Assembly (NCBI RefSeq): GCF_022201045.2
Contig: NC_068559.1
Span: 21,025,501 to 21,089,500 of the forward strand
Source: Citrus sinensis
Taxonomy: Eukaryota; Streptophyta; Magnoliopsida; Sapindales; Rutaceae
Length of the DNA stretch: 64,000 bases
Direction: 5' to 3'
In this document: positions 34,939 to 44,492 of the stretch, in pieces
Layout: each line of letters opens with the position of its first letter
Position numbering within the stretch: the stretch's first letter is position 1
Notes under the pieces: model-generated
Seen by the model: the letters and a program-made list of their open reading frames with translations, nothing else
Database searches by the model: none
What the model was told of the DNA's origin: nothing
Program-made: the position numbers and the translations under genes

Positions 34939-35259
34939 ACCTATATTCTGATGTCAAATATAAAAATAGTGCTGCTATTAACGCCTCCCCTTACAATACA
35001 AATAAAACCCATTTTCGGTCATAGTTACATTAAAAGAAAGAAAACCCATCCAAATACCCTCTGCATCAAATTTAATATATATTTTTATTTCATATAAATC
35101 CTTAAGTTAAATTATTGTTATAATCCAACTCTTTAACGTGTTTTACTACCTTTTTTCTTTTTTTTTCCCCCTCCCTATCATTGTTTTTCAACCTGATGAT
35201 GGATTGTTAATCTTTAATGTTTATTCTTGTATTTTGTAAAACTTCTCTTAATCTAGGCT

Positions 35260-35557
35260 TGTTAAGATTAAATGATGAGTCATATCATTGTTACTTAGGT
35301 GGAATGCTTAGTCAAGTGCTGAGCTGGATTTCTGTTTTGTAAAGTTGTTGAATACCCGCTAAGAGTTGGTTACGGTTTAGTTGTTTGTAGCTCATGCTTT
35401 GCATGCTTTAGAAGATTCTAGGCTTCACTATAAATATCATTGTATCAATTCAGATTAATAAGATTTTACAAAGCATCTTTTCTGTTTTCAACAATTCTCT
35501 CTCGTTTACATTTTCCTTTACTTTCCTGCCTACCAAACAGAGCTTCTACATTTGACA
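35260..35557 (+). repeat. 5' LTR of Copia element
   Basis: 298 bp, begins TGTTAAG and ends TTTGACA. A TATA-like 'ctataaatatc' near 35430 probably drives the genomic transcript. Confidence 0.95.
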
Positions 35558-35570
35558 TGGTATCAGAGCT
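35558..35570 (+). other. primer-binding site
   Basis: TGGTATCAGAGCT follows the 5' LTR directly and is the standard complement of the initiator methionine tRNA 3' end used by plant Copia elements. Confidence 0.9.
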
Positions 35571-35588
35571 AATTTTCAGATCAATCTA

Positions 35589-38500
35589 ATGGCCTTAACA
35601 AGTTCGAGTTCACAGCTAAATACTTCCTTTACCTTCACCACTCCAATTAAGCTAGATCGCGCTAATTACACGATCTGGAAGCAGCAAGTGCTTTCTTCAA
35701 TTCGTGGAAATGGATTGGAGAGCTATATTGATGGATCTAAACTCTGTCCCACTCAATATCTGTTGTCAGAGTCTGGAATAACTAGTTCTTCGAATGCTGA
35801 AGCTCAAGCACAAGAAAATCCAGAATATGGAGCATGGAAGCGTCAAGATCAACTACTGCTGAGCTGGATCATGTCCTCCATAAGTATCGATATACTAAGC
35901 CTTGTGGTAAACTCTCAAACCTCCTTTGAACTTTGGAAAAGTCTAGAAAAGCAATTTGGATCTGAGTCCATGGCAAAGAAGGTTCATCTGAAAATGCTTC
36001 TTAATAATTTGAGAAAAGGCTCTCTGTCAATGACTGAGTATTTTACTAAACTCAAAACAGTTACTGATGGTCTTGCATTAGCTGGTAGTCCTGTTAGTGA
36101 TATTGACTTCATAACTCATCTCATCACTGGATTAGATCATTCTTATTATCCGGTTGTTGTTTATGTCGAGGCCAATATGTTGAAAATGGATCTGAGTGAA
36201 GCATACTCTATGTTGCTAACACATGAGGCTAGGCTTGCGAATAATAAACTTAGTGAGAATAAGGAAATGAAAAGCAATTATGCAGCAAACATAGCTCAAT
36301 CTGGAAATTTTCAGAAGAAAGGGGGTAGCTCTAATAACTCTCAAGGGAACTGGAATCAAGGCAGGGGTAATAACTGGAATTTTAATGGTGGAAGGAGTGG
36401 TTTTACTGGAAATGGAAGAGGAAATAATCAAGGACAAGGCAGGGGTAATAACTGGAATGGTAACTTCAGAGGTAATCCTGGTGGCTTTAACAATGGATAT
36501 GGAAGAGGTGGTTTTGGTTCTGGTGGATTTGGAAGAGGAAGCTATAGCTCTGCAGCTGTTGTTTGTCAGATTTGCTTTCGATACAATCACACTGCTGCTG
36601 AGTGCAGAGATCGATTTAACAAGAACTTCATTCCAAACTATCCACCTCAAAACCTTTTTCCAGGACAACAGCAAGGACCAAGAGCAGCCTTTATGGCCAC
36701 TTCTGAGGGAGTAGCAGATCAAGGTTGGTACCTTGACAGTGGAGCTACTCACCATCTCACCAACTCAGTGCAGCATCTGAATGATGGTAAACTCTACTCT
36801 GGTTCTAATTCCTTGCTTATAGGAAATGGTCAGGGCTTACAAATCACACACATTGGCTATACTTGCTTTTACACCTCTTGTGGTTCATATCTTCATCTTC
36901 GAAACCTATTATGTGTTCCTAAAATCACCAAAAATTTAATAAGTGTTTCAAAACTTCTTGCTGATAATAACATCACTATTGAATTCATTTCTGATGCATG
37001 TTTTGTTAAGGACAAGGTGAAGGGAACACTACTTGCTCAGGGGATTGCTAAAGGTGGCTTATACAAGCTATTGTCATGTGAAGATTCTGTGCTATCTTTC
37101 AATATCTCAACTCTTAGTCTAAGTTCTATGATGTCAGTCTTATTTTCCAGTCCAAATAAAGAATGTCTTTCTTCTGTTGCGCTCAATAAAGAGTCTGTTA
37201 CAAGTGTAAACTCTGCAAACTTTCTACATAATAGACTTGGTCATCCAAGCAAGCATGTTATTCAAATCATTTTGAAGAATTCTTGTATGTCTTCCAGTTA
37301 CAATAATCAACACTCATTTGAATTTTGCAATGCTTGTCAACAAGGAAAGTTGCATAGGTTTCATTTCTCAACCTCTGAAATTAGAACTAAACAGCCATTA
37401 GAATTAATTCATACAGACCTTTGGGGACCTGCCTCAGAAATGTCTATGAATGGTTACAAGTATTATATTTCATTTGTTGATGACTATACTCGGTATAGTT
37501 GGATTTTTCCTCTTGTTCTTAAATCTGATGCTTTAGAGACTTTCAAAACCTTCAAACGATTGGTTAAAAAACAGTTCAATATGCCCATCAAAACCTTGCA
37601 ATCAGATATGGGAGGAGAGTTTAGAATTTTTCATTCTTTTCTTCAACAAGAGGGTATTCAATCTAGGTTCAGCTGTCCTCATTCACATCACCAAAATGGT
37701 GTTGTTGAAAGAAAACATAGACATATTGTTGAGACTGGTCTAACCCTTCTTGCCCAAGCCAACCTGCCCTTATCATTTTGGTGGGAAGCTTTTCATACTG
37801 CATCCTTTCTCATAAATAGAATGCCCACATCAATTCTGAATAATATGTCACCCTTTCAAAAGTTACACCATCAGTTACCAGATTATCAGTTTCTTAAAGT
37901 GTTTGGATGTGCCTGTTATCCCCTCCTCAAACATTATAATTCACATAAGCATGATTTCCATTCTAAAAAATGCTTATTTCTGGGGTACAGCCCTCTTCAC
38001 AAGGGTTATAAGTGTTTAGATAAATCAGGGAGACTCTATATAGCCATTCATGTTCAGTTCAATGAGTCTGAATTTCCTTATTCAGAAATGTTCTCTTCAT
38101 CCTCTGTGTCTCAGTCTTCTGTTGATCAATCAGTCTTCTCTTCACCACTTTGTACTCTGCATGACAGTAGCTCGTATCAGTCTCCTGCTGCATCACCTTG
38201 TTCAGCTGTGCTGCCAACACCAGGTTCTTTAAATTCAAGACAACATCATGAAGCTTCTTCTTCATCAACATCAGTCCCTCACCAAACACCTCACATATCT
38301 CCTTTGCCTCAACCACCAATTAATCAACATTTCATGACCACAAGAGCCAAATCAGGCATTTTCAAACCAAAAACTTTCCTTACTGTCACACAAAGTTATG
38401 AACCAAAGAGTGTTAAAGAGGCTTTAGCTGATCTCAAGTGGCACATGGCCATGAAAGAAGAGTTTACTGCTCTGGAGAAGAATCAAACCTGGACATTGGT

Positions 38501-39929
38501 ACCAGCAGACACAGCAACAAAAATTGTTGGTAATAAATGGGTATTTCGGGTGAAGTACAATCCAGATGGGAGTGTTTCAAAGTTTAAAGCCAGGTTAGTT
38601 GCAAAGGGATTTCATCAGACTTATGGCATAGACTTCTTTGAAACCTTTAGCCCTGTTGTTAAGCCTTGTACTGTCAGAATTATCTTAAGCCTTGCTGTCA
38701 TGCATCACTGGTCAGTTAGACAGTTAGATATCAACAATGCTTTTCTAAATGGAGAGCTAACAGAGGATGTATATATGCATCAGCCTGCAAGATTCATTAA
38801 TTCACAATATCCTTCTCATGTGTGCAAATTAAATAAAGCCTTATATGGTCTCAAACAGGCTCCAAGAGCCTGGTATGACAGACTCAAAAACTCTCTCTTA
38901 CAGTGGGGTTTTCAAGCTTCAAAGTCTTATATTTCATTATTTTTTCAACACAATGAGAGGGATATAGTAATGGTTCTCATTTATGTAGATGATATACTTG
39001 TTACGGGCTCAAATACAGTTTTCATAGAAAAGGTTATCAAGCAACTTGGTTCTGAATTTGCACTCAAAGATCTGGGGGATTTCAGCTATTTTCTTGGTCT
39101 AGAAGTTACACCATCAGCTGAAGGGTTGCATTTATCTCAGACAAAATACATTTGTGATATTCTAAGCAAAACTAATATGCTTGGTAGCAAAAGTTGCAAT
39201 ACTCCTATAAGTGTTTCTGAGAAGCTTCAAAAAGACTTAGGCAATCCATTTGAGAATCCATCTCTTTATAGAAGTGTTATTGGTTCACTTCAATATGTAA
39301 CTTTAACAAGACCTGAGATAGCATTTACAGTTAGTAAACTTAGTCAATTCTTAGCAGCTCCTACTGTTCTGCATTGGCAAGCCTGCAAAAGGCTGCTCAG
39401 GTATCTTCAAGGCACAGCTCCTTTTGGCCTCCAGTTTCATCATTCTGGTTCACTCAACTTGACAGCTTACTCAGATGCAGATTGGGGTTCTGATCCAGAT
39501 GACAGAAGGTCAATGGGAGGTTATTGTATGTTTCTTGGCTCAAACCTTGTAAGCTGGTCATCAAAGAAGCAAACTCTTGTTTCTCGATCTACTGCCGAAT
39601 CAGAGTATCGAGCACTTGCTTCAGCCACCTCTGAAGTGTTGTGGATAACCTATCTGCTGAAAGAGTTGAAAGTGCAGCTGGACACATCTCCTCTTTTATA
39701 CTGTGACAATAAGAGTGCTGAGGCTTTAGCTAGTAATCCAAAATACCATACAAGAACTAAGCATATCGAGCTGGACCTTCATTTCATCCGAGAGCATGTG
39801 GCTAAGAAAGAATTCACAATTCAGCATGTATCAAGCTCAGACCTACTTGCTGATATCTTTACTAAGCCATTATCATTTGATCATTTTGCTTACATGAGAT
39901 CTAAGCTCAATGTCTCTCCAAGACCTTGA
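35589..39929 (+). CDS. Copia gag-pol polyprotein (1446 aa)
   Basis: Single frame with all domains in Copia order. Gag spans about 1-300, followed by a Gly/Asn-rich stretch and a zinc knuckle CxxCx4Hx4C near 324-337. Protease has DSGATHH (D382). Integrase has an HHCC zinc-binding region (about 547-585) and catalytic D607, D671 and E706 (approximate). Reverse transcriptase spans about 980-1220 with YVDD at 1132-1135, and RNase H has YSDADWG (about 1294) and DNKSAE (about 1372). No stop or frameshift is present, so the element may be autonomous. One unusual residue is SKSYISLF just before YVDD, where relatives usually have Asp or Asn rather than Tyr. The frame ends at the polypurine tract. Confidence 0.97.
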   Translation: MALTSSSSQLNTSFTFTTPIKLDRANYTIWKQQVLSSIRGNGLESYIDGSKLCPTQYLLSESGITSSSNAEAQAQENPEYGAWKRQDQLLLSWIMSSISIDILSLVVNSQTSFELWKSLEKQFGSESMAKKVHLKMLLNNLRKGSLSMTEYFTKLKTVTDGLALAGSPVSDIDFITHLITGLDHSYYPVVVYVEANMLKMDLSEAYSMLLTHEARLANNKLSENKEMKSNYAANIAQSGNFQKKGGSSNNSQGNWNQGRGNNWNFNGGRSGFTGNGRGNNQGQGRGNNWNGNFRGNPGGFNNGYGRGGFGSGGFGRGSYSSAAVVCQICFRYNHTAAECRDRFNKNFIPNYPPQNLFPGQQQGPRAAFMATSEGVADQGWYLDSGATHHLTNSVQHLNDGKLYSGSNSLLIGNGQGLQITHIGYTCFYTSCGSYLHLRNLLCVPKITKNLISVSKLLADNNITIEFISDACFVKDKVKGTLLAQGIAKGGLYKLLSCEDSVLSFNISTLSLSSMMSVLFSSPNKECLSSVALNKESVTSVNSANFLHNRLGHPSKHVIQIILKNSCMSSSYNNQHSFEFCNACQQGKLHRFHFSTSEIRTKQPLELIHTDLWGPASEMSMNGYKYYISFVDDYTRYSWIFPLVLKSDALETFKTFKRLVKKQFNMPIKTLQSDMGGEFRIFHSFLQQEGIQSRFSCPHSHHQNGVVERKHRHIVETGLTLLAQANLPLSFWWEAFHTASFLINRMPTSILNNMSPFQKLHHQLPDYQFLKVFGCACYPLLKHYNSHKHDFHSKKCLFLGYSPLHKGYKCLDKSGRLYIAIHVQFNESEFPYSEMFSSSSVSQSSVDQSVFSSPLCTLHDSSSYQSPAASPCSAVLPTPGSLNSRQHHEASSSSTSVPHQTPHISPLPQPPINQHFMTTRAKSGIFKPKTFLTVTQSYEPKSVKEALADLKWHMAMKEEFTALEKNQTWTLVPADTATKIVGNKWVFRVKYNPDGSVSKFKARLVAKGFHQTYGIDFFETFSPVVKPCTVRIILSLAVMHHWSVRQLDINNAFLNGELTEDVYMHQPARFINSQYPSHVCKLNKALYGLKQAPRAWYDRLKNSLLQWGFQASKSYISLFFQHNERDIVMVLIYVDDILVTGSNTVFIEKVIKQLGSEFALKDLGDFSYFLGLEVTPSAEGLHLSQTKYICDILSKTNMLGSKSCNTPISVSEKLQKDLGNPFENPSLYRSVIGSLQYVTLTRPEIAFTVSKLSQFLAAPTVLHWQACKRLLRYLQGTAPFGLQFHHSGSLNLTAYSDADWGSDPDDRRSMGGYCMFLGSNLVSWSSKKQTLVSRSTAESEYRALASATSEVLWITYLLKELKVQLDTSPLLYCDNKSAEALASNPKYHTRTKHIELDLHFIREHVAKKEFTIQHVSSSDLLADIFTKPLSFDHFAYMRSKLNVSPRP

Positions 39930-39930
39930 G

Positions 39931-39942
39931 CTTAAGGGGGAA
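39931..39942 (+). other. polypurine tract
   Basis: AAGGGGGAA within 'cttaagggggaa' immediately precedes the 3' LTR and overlaps the end of the coding frame by nearly nothing. It is the plus-strand priming site of the element. Confidence 0.9.
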
Positions 39943-40240
39943 TGTTAAGATTAAATGATGAGTCAGATCATTGTTGCTTAGGTGGAATGCTTAGTCAAGT
40001 GCTGAGCTGGATTTCTGTTTTGTAAAGTTGTTGAATTCCCGCTAAGAGTTGGTTACGGTTTAGTTGTTTGTAGCTCATGCTTTGCATGCTTTAGAAGATT
40101 CTAGGCTTCACTATAAATATCATTGTATCAATTCAGATTAATAAGATTTTACAAAGCATCTTTTCTGTTTTCAACAATTCTCTCTCGTTTACATTTTCCT
40201 TTACTTTCCTGCCTACCAAACAGAGCTTCTACATTTGACA
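39943..40240 (+). repeat. 3' LTR of Copia element
   Basis: 298 bp, identical to the 5' LTR except at about three positions, for example 'gagtcagatcattgttgct' against 'gagtcatatcattgttact'. Confidence 0.95.
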
Positions 40241-40245
40241 AGGCT

Positions 40246-41562
40246 TCCTTTCAATTAATTAGTCTGCTGTTTCTCAGTTGTTATTGCACATATTATGCAT
40301 TATGCAGTGCACTCCATGAAACTTTAACAATTAGGTTTCATTAAAAAGAAGTAAATTTGAAAATGATCTCTTCATAAAGATCAAAAGATTACAAATTTAT
40401 GTTGAGTTTTATTTGTAGAATTGTAGTAATATTTATAATACTTTATTGTCATTGATATAAATTAAACAACAATACACGTGGCGTTAAAAAAAATAATAAT
40501 AATGGATTTTCAATTGAGATAGATTTTCATTTAAGGAAGAACAAGGGGAAAAAAAACCAACTGGAACAAGCCAATAATGGAGGATTTGGTAATAAAACCA
40601 TGATTAAGACAAAATAAATATTAGAGCTAGAATCCGCTAATAATTATATAGATGATAAGGATTTGTTGGGTATATAGTAATAGATGAAATTTCAAAATTT
40701 AATAATAGATTTATTAAGCATTATGATGGGTTCAAATAGACCTCATCGTAAAAAAAATATAAATCATATTAAACTCTTATAAATCTAAAACTCATTACAC
40801 CTACACACTACGCAACCACAGCAACAATTGGACTTTTTTTTTTCTTCTTACAATTTACAAACACTTATGAAAATTGATGCCGGTGCTCTCCGTTCATTTC
40901 TTGTGATAATAAAAGGATTCTGAATATTTACACTTCTGAATACAAAATAATATTCGTTAGCAAGAATTTACTACAGTTTGAAATTCACCTCATACTTTTG
41001 TTAAAGAATCTCTTGATTGATTTCCTTGGACACATTCCTGAGCATTACCGGCATGAATGTAAGGAAACGACAATTAAGACATTCAAATCCTCATAGTCTC
41101 GAGAAACCTTTTGACGAAATGGAAACATAAAAGGTTGAAAGGTAGATGAAACAGAAGTTTCTGAATAACAAAATTTATTGAGTAAGTTTGAATTAATAAA
41201 ATTAGGGTTTTGAACCCCTTTATATAATATCCTTAAATATCGTAAATTTATCAAAATAGACAAATTCAAAATATTATTTGATAATAAGATTATCCTAGTT
41301 AAACTAAGAAAAGCAAAACAAACGGTGTCCGATTCCAATATTTAAAAAAAAAGATAAAATCCTAAAAGAATCATGAAAAATAAGAAAATATCTTAAAATT
41401 AAAAAATGAATAGAAAATAAGTAGAATTTCTAGCTCGACCATGTAATAGAAGGGCCAAGTTTTAAAATTGTATATTATACATCGAAAATGAACCCTTATA
41501 GTCCAAGTTATACCCTTTGAAAGTTACCTCGCTCATAATATACTACCAACCTACATTATCTT
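40246..41562. other. intergenic, T segment copy 2
   Basis: Collinear with 19777-21090. No gene. Similarity to unit 1 ends near 41562, the left inversion breakpoint proposed in the findings. Confidence 0.6.
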
Positions 41563-41761
41563 TTAGGCTGCAGTAGGAATGGACACTGCCGCTGAATGTC
41601 CAGAACAATTAGCTTGACTAAACTCCACATTTTTCTCACATGTTTCCATTAGGTAATGTTCGGCGCGAAATCTGATAAGAATGTAACACATCCCGCGCTT
41701 GAGGCTGATGGGCTGAATTGGGTTATTGGGCCTAATATCGATTTTCATATGTAGGCTTCAG

Positions 41762-41974
41762 TTGCTGTCAGCTTGGATTCAAGAGTTCGCTGAGATCCGA
41801 ATGATCAAAGAAAGCTGACCAATACCATGAAAAACTAGTCACCAAATATCGTACCATGCGAGAGCCCTATCGCCCAGCCTAAATGACAAATTTAGTGTGT
41901 GTGGGGAATTTTGAGCCTTGAGTTCTTGAGCTCTTGTTTCGACTACAAGTGGATAATTAAACCAAAAAGGTTGT
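41762..41974 (+). pseudogene. 3' fragment of tau-class GST
   Basis: Matches the last third of exon 2 and the 3' untranslated region of GST3 (52047-52180 and beyond, reverse strand): 'ctgtcagcttgga', 'caagagttcgctgag', 'catgaaaaactagtcaccaa', 'cccagcctaaatgacaaatt'. It has a TGG to TGA change in the ESW part and a short deletion before the stop. No upstream exon is present. It is a relic and shows another GST once lay here. Confidence 0.88.
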
Positions 41975-42993
41975 TCTCGTGTACATTGCATTTGCTTTTA
42001 TGCAAATAATGGAGCTTATTTGGAATTTGATAAAGTTTGTAATTGTGTTAGCTCTATGGTTAGGAAAAAAATTTGCCTTTTTCCATTCAATAGATACATT
42101 GTGTAATTGTGTGTTTCGTGCCTTCATTGTCTCTTTGATTACATATGAATTTTAGTGGTTCTACAATTTTTCTTCTTTACGTTTGAAGAGTGGACAAGAG
42201 TTGATTCGGAATCGATTAAGGTCGAACAACAAAACAAAAATTTGGGGTGGTTATTCAAGAATCCAAAATTAACCCAATTAAAATTGATGCTATTTAGATA
42301 TTGCTGTTATTTTGTTTTAATTAAGATTTTGTTAATTATTTATACAAATAACTTCTGATTTCTCTTATGTTTTAGTTACTTTGACTTTCTCGCAAACCGA
42401 CCCAACGCCTTATTTTATTAATGATAATGTAAAGGGTTGAGTTGGATTATAAAGATGGGACAAAATTCAACCCCAACTCGATAAATGATCCGGGATTGTT
42501 TAGATCGTGGGCTCTGAGTTATTTTAGCCCATCCCAAACTGAATGGTCTAGAAGACAAGAGCCTTAATGGGTCCTACTAGCTTTTGTATTAAAAATATAA
42601 AATCATCAAATTCAAACCTGCTCTGTTCTCCACTCTATTCATCTATCCACACTTTTTGGCTTTGTGAGTTGTGAGTGCTGACTTTTGACATAACTCGGCT
42701 CTGATCGTCAGTTGGGAGCCAACATATTAACATAAAATATTAAATATCTATGAAGCGCAAGGTTTGTACTTTCTTTTATCTTTGGCAATTGACATGAAAG
42801 AAATGGAAAAAAAAAATTTATATACGTCAGTTCTTACATCATTTCCCATCTAAATCAATACTACAAAAAATTAAAAATTGATGCTGAAGCCATTTTACAT
42901 TTGAAAAATAAGGGATAATTTGAGTCTATTTAAGCTAATTTTAAGAAGGTCAAAAACGAAAAGTACAAATATAGATATAACAAGGATCAGCTA
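41975..42993. other. GST1 upstream region
   Basis: No gene. Bases 42510-42760 match, in reverse orientation, the GST2 upstream region at about 49440-49690 (for example 'aacataaaatat', 'tcggctctgat'), so the two promoters share ancestry. Confidence 0.6.
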
Positions 42994-43875
42994 ATGGCGG
43001 AGGTGAAGCTTCTGAAGACATGGTCTAGTCACTTTGCTTTGAGGGTTGTTTGGGCATTAAAGCTGAAGGGTGTTCAATTTGATTCCATAGAAGAAGATCT
43101 CTCCAACAAAAGCCCTTTACTTCTTCAGCACAATCCTGTTTACAAAAAGATTCCTGTGCTTGTACACAACGGCAGAGCAATCTCAGAATCTCTGGTAATT
43201 CTTGAATATATTGATGAGACTTGGAAGCAATACCCTTTGCTCCCTGATGATCCTTATGAGAGTGCCAGGGCTCGATTTTGGGCCAAATTCAGCGATGATA
43301 AGGTAAGAATAATTTCTCTTGAAATTAGTTAACAATTGATCTTACACTCCAGGACCTATTTTCAAAAAGTTGCTTTCTAGCTCGACACATGAGTTTGAAT
43401 CATGATTTTATTTGTTGGTTGCATGTAAAACAGATGTATAAAAGATTTAAGGATGTACAAAAGATTCAAAGGAATGTAATTTGGCATATCTCTTCGATTT
43501 CAATATATATCACAGGTTTTTCCATCAATATGGGGTGTTTTCATCAAACAAGGGAAAGAACAAGAGGAAGCTTTTGCTCAGGTTTTTGAGAATTTTAGTT
43601 TTTTAGAAGAAGAGTTAAAGGGAAAGAAATTTTTTGGGGGAGAGAAGATCGGATATGCAGATCTTGCATTGGGTTGGATTGCTGAGAGGGTCTTTGAATT
43701 GGAAGAGATTGGTGTGAAAGTTATAGAGAAGGAGAAATTTCCATTGGTGTCAGCATGGATGCAAGAGTTTCTTAAGGTTCCAGTAATCAAAGAAAGCTTG
43801 CCACCTCACGAGAAACTAGTCACCAAAATGCGTGGCATCAGAGAGAAATATCTTGGAGCTGCACATCCTGAATGA
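42994..43875 (+). CDS. tau-class glutathione S-transferase (GST1)
   Basis: Two exons, 42994-43302 and 43516-43875, with a 213-bp GT-AG intron, giving 222 residues. The thioredoxin-like N domain ends at the conserved FSDDK splice position and the alpha-helical C domain follows. It has a glutathione-site SES motif ([12 protein letters not shown]) and KIPVLVHNG. The catalytic motif is unusual: tau GSTs have W.SPF, and GST2 and GST3 here keep SSPF, but GST1 reads SSHF. The next GSH-site motif is NGRA rather than NGKP. Frames and splice sites are intact, so it is called a gene, but activity may be altered. Predicted role: cytosolic conjugation of glutathione to electrophiles. Strand is opposite to the other GSTs. 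Confidence 0.9.
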
Positions 43876-44492
43876 ACTGAATTAGCAGCTTCTTGTTGTG
43901 AATTGAATTAGCAGCTTCTTGCTGTGATTCAGGTTTATGTAAAAAATAAAATTGATGGAAATATGCGTGCTCTTGATAAAATACAGCAATAAGATTTCTG
44001 AGCACAATAGAGGTATCTATTGTCAGTGAACATTATCGACTTGGTGAACTATGAAATTGTTTTGTTTCTGATACATGGTTGTTCTTATTGCTGCCGTATT
44101 GCTATTGTATTTACTAGTTTCGATCAATTGATCACAGGGTCTTTGAATTTTACTAGTTCTAAGCTTTGTGCTTATTTGCTTCAACGGAGAGATAATGGTC
44201 TAGTAAAGGCAGTTGAATTTGACCTTGTAATTAGTGCCCTTTTTTCTCAATGCTCATTAAATCTGAAAATCAAATAAGAAGTTCATAATGATAAATGACC
44301 TACAAAGAGAAACATGCAAGCCTAGGACAATAGAGAGGAGAAATCGAAAACTACAAATAATGAGGAAGAGAACTTATTGTATTATCACACATCAAATGAA
44401 AATTCTGAAACATAAGAACACAAATAACAGCAACACAAAAACATAAGGATAACAACATAAACATAAAAACTAAAATACTTCACAATTAATCA
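43876..44492. other. GST1/AP-B2 convergent 3' region
   Basis: The 3' flanks of GST1 (+) and AP-B2 (-) converge here. A 26-base direct repeat, 'tgaattagcagcttcttg' plus neighbours, occurs twice at about 43877-43928. No gene. Confidence 0.6.

Larger units (their letters stand above)
35260..40240 (+). mobile_element. complete Copia LTR retrotransposon (4981 bp)
   Basis: Two 298-bp LTRs (35260-35557 and 39943-40240), a primer-binding site, one uninterrupted gag-pol frame and a polypurine tract. The target duplication AGGCT lies at 35255-35259 and 40241-40245. Unit 1 carries the single AGGCT empty site at 19772-19776. I count three base differences between the LTRs (about 1%), so insertion is recent and clearly later than the segmental duplication. 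Confidence 0.97.
22245..41562 (+). repeat. segmental duplication, unit 2
   Basis: Collinear with unit 1 from the R-repeat breakpoint through AP-A2 to the end of the T segment. Unit-2-specific insertions are an hAT-like element (22277-23163), a CACTA element (26883-31016), a small TIR element (about 33418-34059) and a complete Copia element (35260-40240). Similarity to unit 1 ends near 41562 at 'acattatctttt', where sequence that should continue into AP-B is instead found inverted at 46360-44493. Confidence 0.85.

Noticed and set aside
36216-36755. 179-codon minus-strand frame inside the Copia gag-pol
   Set aside because: Antisense shadow of the Gly/Asn-rich gag region; the plus-strand frame explains all codon constraint.
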